Origin: Desulfosporosinus sp049943955
GTDB lineage: Bacteria; Bacillota; Desulfitobacteriia; Desulfitobacteriales; Desulfitobacteriaceae
Assembly: GCF_049943955.1 (NCBI RefSeq)
Contig: NZ_JBNFTW010000008.1
Location: 137,239-201,238 of the forward strand
Length of the DNA stretch: 64,000 nt
Reading direction: 5' to 3'
Shown here: positions 9,070 to 16,643 of the stretch, piece by piece
Layout of the letters: each line of letters begins with the position of its first letter
How positions within the stretch are numbered: position 1 is the first letter of the stretch
Translations under genes and position numbers: made by a program
Notes under the pieces: generated by a model
What the model was told of the DNA's origin: nothing
What the model saw: the letters and a program-made list of their open reading frames with translations, nothing else
The model's database searches: none

Positions 9070-9236
9070 AACCCTCGAAGCAAGGTATAGGAACCTCTCC
9101 CACTTGTAGAAATGGGAGTCTTACGCTTGGGTGAACTCGTTCAGCTAAAGCTGAACATCGGGGCTTCAGATAGGGACTCTACCCCACCTGAAGTTAACGC
9201 AGGACCCACCCCCGCTTATAGAAGTGTGGGTCGGGA
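9070..9236 (+). repeat. Dispersed structured repeat, copy A
   Basis: This is the longest combined copy of a repeat found five times in the window. The first half has GAAGCAAGGTATAGGAACC followed by a CCCACTT-GTAG-AAATGGG hairpin and GTCTTACG. The second half has GTGAACTCG, the hairpin GTTCAGC-TAAA-GCTGAAC, CATCGGGGCTTCAGAT, GACTCTACCCCACC, CTGAAGTTAA, and a final CCCACCCCCGCTTATAG...GTGTGGGTC hairpin. It fills the gap between the crotonase and hbd genes. The terminal hairpins resemble IS200/IS605-type ends (and the omega-RNA region of TnpB elements); that identification is inference. Confidence 0.65.
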
Positions 9237-9257
9237 TTGATTCTTAGAATAGGTAAA

Positions 9258-10037
9258 TTATTTCCCATGGAAATTTGGTTTTCGTTTTTCCACAAAGGCT
9301 TTCATTCCTTCTTTTTGGTCTTCAGTAGCAAACAATAAACTAAAACATTTATGTTCATACTCTAAGCCTATCTCCAGGTCCATACGCTGTCCTTCATTAA
9401 TGCATGTTTTCGCCAGACTTAAGGCCACGGCTCCTCTGGAAACAAATTTTTCAGCCATTTTTCGGGCCCATGCCAATACTTGATCTGGAGGAACCACTTT
9501 ATTCACAAGGCCAACCCTTAAAGCCTCCTCAGCATTAATTAGATCTCCGCTGAAGATTAATTCCTTCGCCTTACCGGCTCCGATTAAGCGCGGGAGACGC
9601 TGAGTCCCTCCGCCGCCAGGTAAAATCCCCAATTTAATCTCCGGCAGACCAAATTGAGCATTATCGCCGGCAATACGAACATCAGCTGCCAAGGTCAATT
9701 CACATCCACCGCCAAGGGCGTAACCATTAATGGCTGCGATGACTGGCTTAGGCATGTTCTCAAGCCGCTCAAAGGCTATCTTCGATGGCCTGAGACCTGT
9801 TGCAACACCAACAGCGCCTAATAAGGCCATCTCCTTAATATCGGCCCCTGCTGCAAATACTTTATCACCGCCGGTAATGATGACTGCTCGAACTGAATCA
9901 TCAATAGACAAATTTTCAGCTGCCTCGGCCAACTCATTAAAAACCTGACTGTTTAAAGCATTCAGCACGTCCGGACGATTTAAGATGATGGTTGCAATTC
10001 CTTCTTCGATTTCCACAAGTATTGTTTCGAACGTCAA
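9258..10037 (-). CDS. crt: Enoyl-CoA hydratase/crotonase
   Basis: A short-chain crotonase, about 259 residues. FAAGADIKEM and YALGGGCELTLAADVRIA form the oxyanion hole, and LPEIKLGILPGGGGTQRL carries the catalytic Glu. It hydrates crotonyl-CoA to 3-hydroxybutyryl-CoA. AGGAGG lies 8 nt before a TTG at 10037, which I take as the start; a GTG at 10043 is only 2 nt from the Shine-Dalgarno. The gene probably heads a crt-hbd unit, with hbd 290 nt downstream across a repeat. A sigma-54-like element upstream suggests coregulation with the fad operon. The true chain-length preference is unknown. Confidence 0.9.
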   Translation of the reverse strand: MTFETILVEIEEGIATIILNRPDVLNALNSQVFNELAEAAENLSIDDSVRAVIITGGDKVFAAGADIKEMALLGAVGVATGLRPSKIAFERLENMPKPVIAAINGYALGGGCELTLAADVRIAGDNAQFGLPEIKLGILPGGGGTQRLPRLIGAGKAKELIFSGDLINAEEALRVGLVNKVVPPDQVLAWARKMAEKFVSRGAVALSLAKTCINEGQRMDLEIGLEYEHKCFSLLFATEDQKEGMKAFVEKRKPNFHGK

Positions 10038-10124
10038 TTCCACTACCTCCTAAATTGTTTTAGATTAAGTCGGTCAGTTGTCCTCCCCTCTTTACCAGCA
10101 AAAAATCTGTTCAGTCATTTCCAT

Positions 10125-10140
10125 TACAAAAACCATGCCA
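10125..10140 (-). promoter_or_regulatory. Possible sigma-54 promoter of crt
   Basis: The minus strand reads TGGCAT-GGTTT-TTGTA, almost the same as the fad operon promoter (TGGCAT-GGTTA-TTGCT), but the -12 element has GT in place of the invariant GC. It would start transcription near 10113, about 75 nt before crt. The altered -12 lowers confidence; it may be weak or decayed. Confidence 0.45.
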
Positions 10141-10178
10141 GTTTACAATTAAACGTTAAAAGAACCTTTTTTGACCTA

Positions 10179-10295
10179 GGGAACTCGTTCAGCTAAAGAT
10201 GTACCTCGGGGCTTCAGATACAATAATGTCCAGTGACATTACTGCCGAGCCGCCTTTACCAATAGGAGTACTTAGCGGCGAGTCATTGATTTTTG
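10179..10295 (+). repeat. Dispersed structured repeat, copy C (divergent tail)
   Basis: It starts with GAACTCGTTCAGCTAAAG and CTCGGGGCTTCAGATA as in the other copies, but the loop partner of the first hairpin is damaged (GATGTAC for GCTGAAC). The tail is different: a TAATGTC-CAGT-GACATTA hairpin and a GCCGCC...GCGGCG pair. It lies just upstream of the crt promoter. The remaining bases to about 10470 show no gene. Confidence 0.55.
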
Positions 10296-10474
10296 GTTTT
10301 GAGACATTAGGTTAAGTAATCTCTTACAATATGTATGAAAATAAAACGAAATGCGGCTTAAATACTCAATTTAAGTTTCAAAAGTAAACTATTCCTGCCT
10401 GACCTATTTAGTTGAAATGGCTATTATCACATCATGATATACTGCTCAAATCTAAGCATGACTATATAAATCAA

Positions 10475-10512
10475 AAACCTCTCTAGACCGGCATGTGAGC
10501 ATAGAGAGGTTT
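10475..10512 (-). terminator. Terminator-like hairpin
   Basis: AAACCTCTCT (10475-10484) pairs perfectly with AGAGAGGTTT (10503-10512). On the minus strand the stem ends in a run of five T. It lies 170 nt downstream of the 25-residue minus-strand reading frame at 10682-10759, whose transcript it may end. Confidence 0.55.
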
Positions 10513-10681
10513 AGAACTTGTATATAATTGATACTAAAACACTTCCATTCCAAATAGACATGTGTTCTAACTAAGCATTCCAAACAAACGTAATTTTTAA
10601 ACTCGCGCGCGATAAGGTTAGGCTAATAGCCTGAACTTAGTCTGTCTTATAATTTTGAGTCAAAAGGTACGCTTGAATCTA

Positions 10682-10759
10682 TTAATCGTTTCTTGTCATA
10701 TAATCAATAAATAATACAATGGCAGCAGCTATTAACATAAAAGTCAATTCCCAGATCAT
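10682..10759 (-). CDS. Possible 25-residue single-pass membrane peptide
   Basis: An ATG at 10759 lies six nt after an AGAGGGA Shine-Dalgarno and opens a 25-codon frame. The product begins MIWELTFMLIAAAIVLF, is one hydrophobic helix, and ends in the charged tail DYMTRND. This is the layout of small regulatory membrane proteins. It is too short for ordinary gene finders. A terminator-like hairpin lies downstream in the same direction. No family is recognised; coding status rests on the Shine-Dalgarno, the amphipathic layout and the terminator. Confidence 0.5.
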   Translation of the reverse strand: MIWELTFMLIAAAIVLFIDYMTRND

Positions 10760-11066
10760 TGGGATCCCTCTTTTCAGGTTTTATTTTTATTACCTAATAA
10801 AGAAATCCTGACTTATAAGGAGCTGAATTTATACTGTATTCTATGATTCTCATTGCATTTTTGCGAGGACTTAAACCTTTAGCTTAATCTAAGGCAAAAA
10901 AATACCCGCCTGACCGGCGGTTTGAAGTATGATTAGTATCTAAAAAATAAATATTAAGAGTATTACTATAAGACTCTTTTTATTTTCTTAAAGGAGAATT
11001 TGTTAAATTGGAGAAATGTTTTTAATCCCAAATTTGGTCATTATAATTAGAAAAGAGGTTATTCTC

Positions 11067-11663
11067 ATGACTATTCCTGTCGACAAGTTTGTCAATTTCC
11101 AAGGCAGCATGCTTCATTATCTAATTTGCGGTGCTGAAAATCCCGGCAGTTGGGTTATCTTGCTCCATGGCAAGCGTTTTTCCGCCAAGGACTGGAAAGA
11201 ATCTGGTCTTCTTGCTCGGCTCGAAAAAGAAAATTGTAAGGTCCTCGCCTTGGATCTTCCGGGTTATGGAATGTCAGAAGGGCTTCCGGCGGAAATGAGC
11301 TTTGAGGATTTTCTTTTTGCGTTTTCAAAGCAGCTTACCCTGCCGGCCTTTCACCTGATTGGGCCCTCCTTCAGCGGTGAAATTGCTTTAAAAGTTGCTA
11401 TTAAGTACCCAGACCTGCTTTTATCATTAACTTTAGTTGACAGTATTAACGTGGACCAATATGAAAACCAATTAAATGAAATAGCAGCCAAGACCCTCAT
11501 TGTTTGGGGAAAAGAAGATCAAATTGCGCCATATGACTTCGCCTTACTTCTAAAAGACAAGATAACTAACAGTCAATTATTAACCTTTGATCATCTCGGC
11601 CATACTTGTTATTTCGATGATATGGCAACATTCTCCCAAAAACTTTTAACCTTCCTGCGTTAA
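11067..11663 (+). CDS. Alpha/beta hydrolase (ABHD14-like)
   Basis: 198 residues from the ATG at 11067, which has AGAGG eight nt upstream; an upstream in-frame ATG at 11016 lacks one. The oxyanion strand is WVILLHGKRFSAKDW, the nucleophile elbow is LIGPSFSGEIAL (Ser in GPS), the acid is in LIVWGKEDQIAP, and the His is in DHLGHTCYF, so the catalytic triad is complete. The PSFSGE elbow resembles the small ABHD14/CIB-type hydrolases. No signal peptide is present, so it is cytoplasmic. Substrate is unknown. It is a single-gene unit closed by a bidirectional terminator. Confidence 0.85.
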   Translation: MTIPVDKFVNFQGSMLHYLICGAENPGSWVILLHGKRFSAKDWKESGLLARLEKENCKVLALDLPGYGMSEGLPAEMSFEDFLFAFSKQLTLPAFHLIGPSFSGEIALKVAIKYPDLLLSLTLVDSINVDQYENQLNEIAAKTLIVWGKEDQIAPYDFALLLKDKITNSQLLTFDHLGHTCYFDDMATFSQKLLTFLR

Positions 11664-11677
11664 GATCCATAACCATT

Positions 11678-11716
11678 AAAACCTCTCCGCTGCAAAAAGA
11701 GCAGAGAGGTTTTAAA
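11678..11716. terminator. Bidirectional terminator between convergent genes
   Basis: AAAACCTCTC (11678-11687) pairs with GAGAGGTTTT (11704-11713), with A and T runs at the stem base on either side. It separates the hydrolase gene from the convergent lipoprotein gene. Confidence 0.8.
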
Positions 11717-11741
11717 ATTGTATACAATTTATACAAAACTC

Positions 11742-12290
11742 CTATTGATGTGGGACAGATACCGTCAACACGGCTAACGTTTTACCTCCGGTTTGGAAAG
11801 GAATATAGACTTTGAGATAATCACTGCTTAAGGAACTTGTTGCCTTACCGCTTTTAAGAACTTCCCCAACTTTTTCAGGTGTTGGAAAACCTTTCAAGAC
11901 CCGTTCCGTACCTTTTTTAACGCTGGAGGAAATTCTCTCTTCCCCAACAAAAATTGAGACGCCCATGGTTCCTGGAAATAGAGTTTCTATACCGTCCACT
12001 ATTTTATAGTGACCGTTTTCAATGTAATTTCCCTTACTTAAAGTAGTTCCGACAACCTTCCAATCGCCAGGGTAGTTTTTAGTCAACCAACCATTGATTT
12101 TAGATTCTACAGCTTGTTGACTTCCGATATCGCCGGCTGTATCAGAGGCTTCCGCCGGATGGACTTCCGTAGGTTGTGCACTTGTCGGCAGAGGGGTTGA
12201 GGTTGAGAGTTTCTGATTCTTGCCACAGCCCGTTAGAGAGAGCATTACAGACACAATCGCAGCGGTGATCAGCCATTTCTTTAGTTGCAT
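11742..12290 (-). CDS. Lipoprotein with Cache-like sensor domain
   Basis: 182 residues. The signal peptide ends in the lipobox LTGC, with the lipidated Cys at about 22, and a Ser/Thr/Pro-rich spacer follows. Residues 65-182 resemble the extracellular single-Cache domain of the membrane protein at 16644-17813: WLTKNYPGDWKV, a TLFPG/VSIFVGEERISSSV strand pair, and a final PFQTGGKTLAVLTVSVPH strand. Unlike normal Cache domains it has no kinase, HAMP or chemoreceptor attached. It is divergent from an OmpR/kinase pair starting 147 bp away, so it may be an accessory ligand-binding partner of that kinase (inference). The start has AAGGAGGAAAC upstream. Confidence 0.75.
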   Translation of the reverse strand: MQLKKWLITAAIVSVMLSLTGCGKNQKLSTSTPLPTSAQPTEVHPAEASDTAGDIGSQQAVESKINGWLTKNYPGDWKVVGTTLSKGNYIENGHYKIVDGIETLFPGTMGVSIFVGEERISSSVKKGTERVLKGFPTPEKVGEVLKSGKATSSLSSDYLKVYIPFQTGGKTLAVLTVSVPHQ

Positions 12291-12437
12291 AGTTTCCTCC
12301 TTAAATTATACGACGTTAAATCCAGAACCTATCCTATACTTTATCCAAAACGAGTTGTATAATATGCGGGCTAACCCAGAAAAACTAAGGAAATTTAAAG
12401 GTAATTCCTTTAAACTAAAACATGGTGGTGAAAAATA

Positions 12438-13115
12438 TTGCGATTACTATTAGTTGAAGACGAACCAAGGCTCTCAGAAGCCTTGACCTACATTCTTAAA
12501 AAGAATAAGTATGGAGTAGACACCGCCTATGACGGGGAAACTGGGCAAACTATGGCTGAAACGGGAGTTTACGATTTAATTATCCTTGACCGAATGCTGC
12601 CCCGCAAAGAAGGGGTTGCCGTCTTAAAACATCTGCGTCACCAAGGTATCAATACTCCTGTCCTGCTATTGACAGCTAAAGATTCTATTCAAGCCAGAAT
12701 TGAGGGACTGGACGCAGGTGCTGATGATTACCTTATCAAGCCTTTTTCAACAGACGAACTTTTGGCGCGAATCAGAGCCTTAGGGAGAAGACCAGGCCAA
12801 ATTCAGGGTGAAACACTGGTTTTGGGCGGTTTTTCCTTTCGCCCACTTCATTGTGAATTAATGAAAGATAACCAAACGATCAAGCTAACGTTGAAAGAAT
12901 CCTTGCTTTTAGAGCTTTTTATGCGTAACCCCGGACAAGTTATTACAAAAGAGCAGATACTCGACCGTGTGTGGGGTCTTGATTCGGATGTTGAAGCCAA
13001 TAACGTGGAAATTTACGTCCATTACCTGCGCAAAAAGTTAAATTCACCGAACTTAAGAATCGATACAGTACGAGGAATCGGCTACTGTTTAAAGGAGGGG
13101 TCCGATGTTTCGTGA
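12438..13115 (+). CDS. OmpR-family response regulator
   Basis: 225 residues. The receiver domain (1-115) has the acidic pair in LLLVEDEP, the phosphorylatable Asp in LIILDRMLP, and the Lys in DYLIKPF. The winged helix (130-222) ends in DTVRGIGYCL, typical of OmpR/PhoB proteins. The start is TTG at 12438, eight nt after GGTGGTG. The cognate kinase overlaps it by 11 nt. The signal is unknown; the divergent Cache lipoprotein is a candidate target or partner. Confidence 0.92.
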   Translation: MRLLLVEDEPRLSEALTYILKKNKYGVDTAYDGETGQTMAETGVYDLIILDRMLPRKEGVAVLKHLRHQGINTPVLLLTAKDSIQARIEGLDAGADDYLIKPFSTDELLARIRALGRRPGQIQGETLVLGGFSFRPLHCELMKDNQTIKLTLKESLLLELFMRNPGQVITKEQILDRVWGLDSDVEANNVEIYVHYLRKKLNSPNLRIDTVRGIGYCLKEGSDVS

Positions 13116-14346
13116 ATTGAGGCTAAAATTAACACTCATTAATGTTGGTGTCATGGCTTTTCTCTTGCTGATCTTTACCATTGGCACGTTTTTTGTCATG
13201 CGGGTTCAAGTTATTAACCAATCCCAACAATTAATGCAGATTATTGCCGGCGAAGCAGGTTCAGGAACCATCGTCAATCCGCGGGAGCATGATAAGCACC
13301 TCGCTAAATATTTTTATATTAAAACCGATGATTCCGGAAAAATCACTGAAAGTTCTTCTGACATCCCCATGACGCTCGAACAATTAACCCCCTTAGTCGA
13401 TAAGGCGTTTCACAAGCCCAATTCCCGAGGCGAAGCAGAAGTCAATGATGAAACATACACCTATTTGAAAATGCCCCTCAAACAAGGTCCAGGCTATGTG
13501 ATTACCTTTGTTGATCTTGAACGAGATAAAGATATTCTTCAAGAACTGCTGCTGACTCTTTCTGGAGGCGGAATCGTTTGCCTGGGGCTGGCGTACTACG
13601 GCAGCCGATTTATGGCTGATCGGGCGATGGCTCCCATAAAAAGTTCCTGGCAGCGTCAGCAGGAATTTGTTGCAGATGCCTCACACGAGCTGAGAACCCC
13701 TCTAAGCGTCGTTCAAGTTAACTTGGATATTGTCAAAGGAAATCCTGAGGAAACCGTGGCCAGTCAGGCAAAATGGTTAGACTACAGCTTGATTGAAATA
13801 CGGCGCATGTCTAAACTCGTTGACGATCTGCTCTTCCTTGCACGAGCGGATTCCCAGCAGCAAACCTTAAACCTGGAATTATTCTCCCTCAGTACGGCCC
13901 TGAATGAAGTGTTCCAATCCTTTAAACCACTGGCTGAAACGAATAACATTTATTTAGAAGCTTCACTGAATACTGCCGCAGACTATTATGGCGATGAAAA
14001 CAGAATTAAGCAACTGATTGTTATCCTTTTGGATAATGCCCTTAAATACACTGGCCCCGGAGGACAGATTACTCTTAGTCTGCAAAATTGGGGTACCCAT
14101 GCAGAAATTACTGTATCCGATACTGGAGAAGGAATTGCGCAGGAACATTTGACTCAAATTTTTGAACGTTTTTATCGCGTGGATCCTGCCCGCTCTCAGC
14201 AAAGAGAAGGTACCGGATTAGGCCTGGCCATTGCCGACTGGATCATAAAATGCCACCATGGCCGAATTAAGGTAACAAGCGCCCCCGGGAAAGGAACCAC
14301 TTTTGTAATCAATCTTCCCCACCAATCTTTAAAACTTGAAACTTAA
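13105..14346 (+). CDS. Membrane sensor histidine kinase
   Basis: 413 residues. Two membrane segments (about 10-33 and 145-165) bracket an extracytoplasmic domain of about 110 residues. The dimerisation/phosphoacceptor box is SHELRTPLSVVQ, and the ATPase domain has the N box DNALKYT, the G1 box DTGEGI and GTGLGLAI. It overlaps its response regulator gene by 11 nt. AAGGAGGGG lies before the ATG. The extracytoplasmic domain is not obviously Cache. Stimulus unknown. Confidence 0.92.
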   Translation: MFRELRLKLTLINVGVMAFLLLIFTIGTFFVMRVQVINQSQQLMQIIAGEAGSGTIVNPREHDKHLAKYFYIKTDDSGKITESSSDIPMTLEQLTPLVDKAFHKPNSRGEAEVNDETYTYLKMPLKQGPGYVITFVDLERDKDILQELLLTLSGGGIVCLGLAYYGSRFMADRAMAPIKSSWQRQQEFVADASHELRTPLSVVQVNLDIVKGNPEETVASQAKWLDYSLIEIRRMSKLVDDLLFLARADSQQQTLNLELFSLSTALNEVFQSFKPLAETNNIYLEASLNTAADYYGDENRIKQLIVILLDNALKYTGPGGQITLSLQNWGTHAEITVSDTGEGIAQEHLTQIFERFYRVDPARSQQREGTGLGLAIADWIIKCHHGRIKVTSAPGKGTTFVINLPHQSLKLET

Positions 14347-14437
14347 AGCTTGGCACCAAAACTAAATCCCCAACGTAATCTAGATTAAGACATGTTCTAT
14401 TTTCGTAAATTGGTTTCGTGAGGGGAGGAGAGAAAAT

Positions 14438-15316
14438 TTGATCGATTATCATTGTCCTCATCAATGGGTTCAAACTACTCCATTTATACCTGCTTGGGTC
14501 CAGGAAATGCCTAAAACTCCCATCTGCCCGCCAACCGTCCCTCCGATTTCCCCCAACCCTTTTATCCCCAGTACTGCAACCATGCCAATATGCCTTCCCT
14601 TAGAAATGAAAAAGACAGGACCACAGTCGGTTTTAATCACAGTATCTATTCCAACAGAATCAATTTTCACATTACCAACAAAAGCACTAGAAATTAAGAC
14701 CATCAAAAAGCATTTAAAGTTAACCCAATGCCGCTTTTTCAATTCTCCACCGCCAGTATGTGGTATTCCTCAGGATACTCCAAAACTATTCCTAGGCGGG
14801 TTTGTCCGTAAAGATGTTCAATATTCCGAACCTATTCGCCAAACTGCAACAACAGTCGAAGGCTCAATCAAGGATTTTGTCATAGACTTGCCCTATTCCT
14901 GCGTCGTCGACCTTAACGGTATCCGCGCCATTGCACCTACCCTTTTCAGCAGACAAGCAGAATATGAGTATGCATTAAAATCGGGCGATCTTTCAGAATA
15001 CAATCTGATTAGCCGGGAATTCCTTAATAAAGCGCCCAGTCATGACCTCATTTTCAGTCAGATCCATGAAATGGATAATACCCTTGATCGCGTACCAATG
15101 CCTGGCGGGCCTTTTGAAGAAGGCCTTTTTAAAACCGTACAAGAAAAGATGATCATTTTGCTGCAACTGGAACTAACATTCCCAGTCAATAATATTACCC
15201 AGCAAACTTCCAACCCTCAAAATCATGATCATCATCATAAAGAGCTGCACCGTCATCATTCGTTTTTTTCTCTAACTGTAAAATTATTAAAAGCCCTCAT
15301 TAAGATTGAAATATAG
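14438..15316 (+). CDS. SPOCS/DUF3794-like protein, possible spore surface protein
   Basis: 292 residues from TTG at 14438, which follows GAGGGGAGGAG. The N-terminal 60 residues are rich in Pro, Cys and Thr. Residues 80-160 read KHLKLTQCRFF...LFLGGFVRKDVQYSEP, a pattern like the SPOCS (DUF3794) repeats of clostridial spore coat/exosporium and SipL proteins. The C-terminus is His-rich, with an HDHHH cluster and HRHH, then a short basic-hydrophobic tail. No signal peptide. It lies 90 nt after the kinase gene and may be independent. The SPOCS call is by eye, and the His cluster could bind metal. Confidence 0.55.
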   Translation: MIDYHCPHQWVQTTPFIPAWVQEMPKTPICPPTVPPISPNPFIPSTATMPICLPLEMKKTGPQSVLITVSIPTESIFTLPTKALEIKTIKKHLKLTQCRFFNSPPPVCGIPQDTPKLFLGGFVRKDVQYSEPIRQTATTVEGSIKDFVIDLPYSCVVDLNGIRAIAPTLFSRQAEYEYALKSGDLSEYNLISREFLNKAPSHDLIFSQIHEMDNTLDRVPMPGGPFEEGLFKTVQEKMIILLQLELTFPVNNITQQTSNPQNHDHHHKELHRHHSFFSLTVKLLKALIKIEI

Positions 15317-15476
15317 TACAACTCCCCTAAACCTATACTTTTATCATCCTATACACTTGATAGGGTGATTTTTTTGAATTTACGATATGCTATAATAAAT
15401 TTACTATATGGATAGTACTTTATGCTTAATTAAATTTTAGTTAATACTTAACAGTGAACATTTTAAGGAGAGATAG

Positions 15477-16445
15477 GTGCAGTTTATAATGCCAAATGAT
15501 GTTTCTTACACTCCGGAGGAAGTTGCGAAAATCCTTAAGATTTCTAAATTTACCGTTTATGAAATCATAAAACGAGGTGAGCTAAAGGCTTACCATATTG
15601 GACGTAAAGTTCGAGTAGAAGGTGCAGACATTGAAAGTTATAAACAAAAACTGAAAGGGATGTCCAGCCCTTCCGCGAATACATTGCCCTCTAATTCCCC
15701 TGCGCAGCTTACCGAAGCGAATCAACAGGAATCCTCAGCAGAAGCCTTGGTTATCTGTGGTCAAGATATCGTCTTAGATATTTTAACCCGTTATTTAGAA
15801 AAACAATTCCCCCACGTGCGCTTTCTTCGCCGTTATGTGGGAAGTATTGATGGCTTAATGTCCCTTTACCGCGGGTTAGCCAATGCTGTAGCCGTCCATT
15901 TATGGGACAGTGACAGCGATGATTATAATCTTCCTTATGTGCGCAGGATTCTGCCAGGCCATCCGACTTACATAATTAACTTACTTTTTCGGGTTGAGGG
16001 CTTTTATGTTGCCAAAGGGAATCCGAAAAATATCCTAACCTGGAGTGACCTTACAAAACCCGGAGTTCGTTTTGTCAATCGTGAAGTAGGATCAGGAGCA
16101 AGAGTATTATTGGATGAGCAATTAAGACTTCTGAAAATTCGCCGTCAAGATATTCTTGGGTATGGTGATGAGGAAATGACTCACCTGGCCATTGCCAGTA
16201 AAATCGCCCGATCTGAAGCAGATGTTGGTTTAGGAATTGAGAAGGTTGCCATGCAGGTTAATGGGCTCGATTTTATCCCCTTAAAGAAAGAACGCTATGA
16301 TCTTGTAATCCGCCAGGAAGATCTGGAACGTGCTCATTTTCAAGCATTAATGAGCATCCTAAAATCGCCGGCGTTTCAAAACGAAGTTTCAGGGATTGGA
16401 GGATATGATTTGTCTCTGATGGGCCAAATTATTGCTGAAGTTTAA
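15477..16445 (+). CDS. One-component regulator: excisionase-type HTH fused to periplasmic-binding-like domain
   Basis: 322 residues from GTG at 15477, six nt after AAGGAG. Residues 5-60 are a MerR/excisionase-type HTH (SYTPEEVAKILKISKFTVYEIIKRGELKAYHIGRK cut here to key parts: YTPEEVAKIL and FTVYEI). Residues 90-320 have a type-2 periplasmic-binding fold (PF12727-like), with LLFRVEGFYVAKGNPKNI and FVNREVGSGAR, the phosphate/oxyanion-like binding loop. Such proteins usually sense molybdate, tungstate or a related oxyanion in the cytoplasm. There is no molybdate transporter in the window, so the ligand is a guess. A strong terminator follows directly. Confidence 0.8.
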   Translation: MQFIMPNDVSYTPEEVAKILKISKFTVYEIIKRGELKAYHIGRKVRVEGADIESYKQKLKGMSSPSANTLPSNSPAQLTEANQQESSAEALVICGQDIVLDILTRYLEKQFPHVRFLRRYVGSIDGLMSLYRGLANAVAVHLWDSDSDDYNLPYVRRILPGHPTYIINLLFRVEGFYVAKGNPKNILTWSDLTKPGVRFVNREVGSGARVLLDEQLRLLKIRRQDILGYGDEEMTHLAIASKIARSEADVGLGIEKVAMQVNGLDFIPLKKERYDLVIRQEDLERAHFQALMSILKSPAFQNEVSGIGGYDLSLMGQIIAEV

Positions 16446-16472
16446 ACATGCCTTGTCCCAGGCTCTCCTAGA

Positions 16473-16505
16473 AACTATCGTGGCATCACGATAGTTCAAT
16501 TTTTT
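16473..16505 (+). terminator. Intrinsic terminator
   Basis: AACTATCGTG (16473-16482) pairs perfectly with CACGATAGTT (16487-16496) around GCAT, then CAATTTTTT. It closes the HTH/periplasmic-binding regulator gene. Confidence 0.9.
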
Positions 16506-16536
16506 AAGTCATACTTTTTCTGTCCAAATACCTGAA

Positions 16537-16560
16537 TGAACATGATCATGATCATGTTCA
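16537..16560. promoter_or_regulatory. Perfect 24-bp palindrome, candidate operator
   Basis: The 24 bases are a perfect inverted repeat with half-site TGAACATGATCA. It lies 84 bp upstream of the Cache-HAMP-HTH gene and after the previous gene's terminator, so it belongs to this promoter region. There is no T-run to suggest a terminator. Autoregulation by the downstream HTH protein is the simplest reading (inference). Confidence 0.6.
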
Positions 16561-16643
16561 ATTCTTGATCCGGCTAAAAAGGTATTTCAATATTAATCGC
16601 GAATTTATTCTTAATTATTAGTTATCAGCAAAGAGGTGATTAT

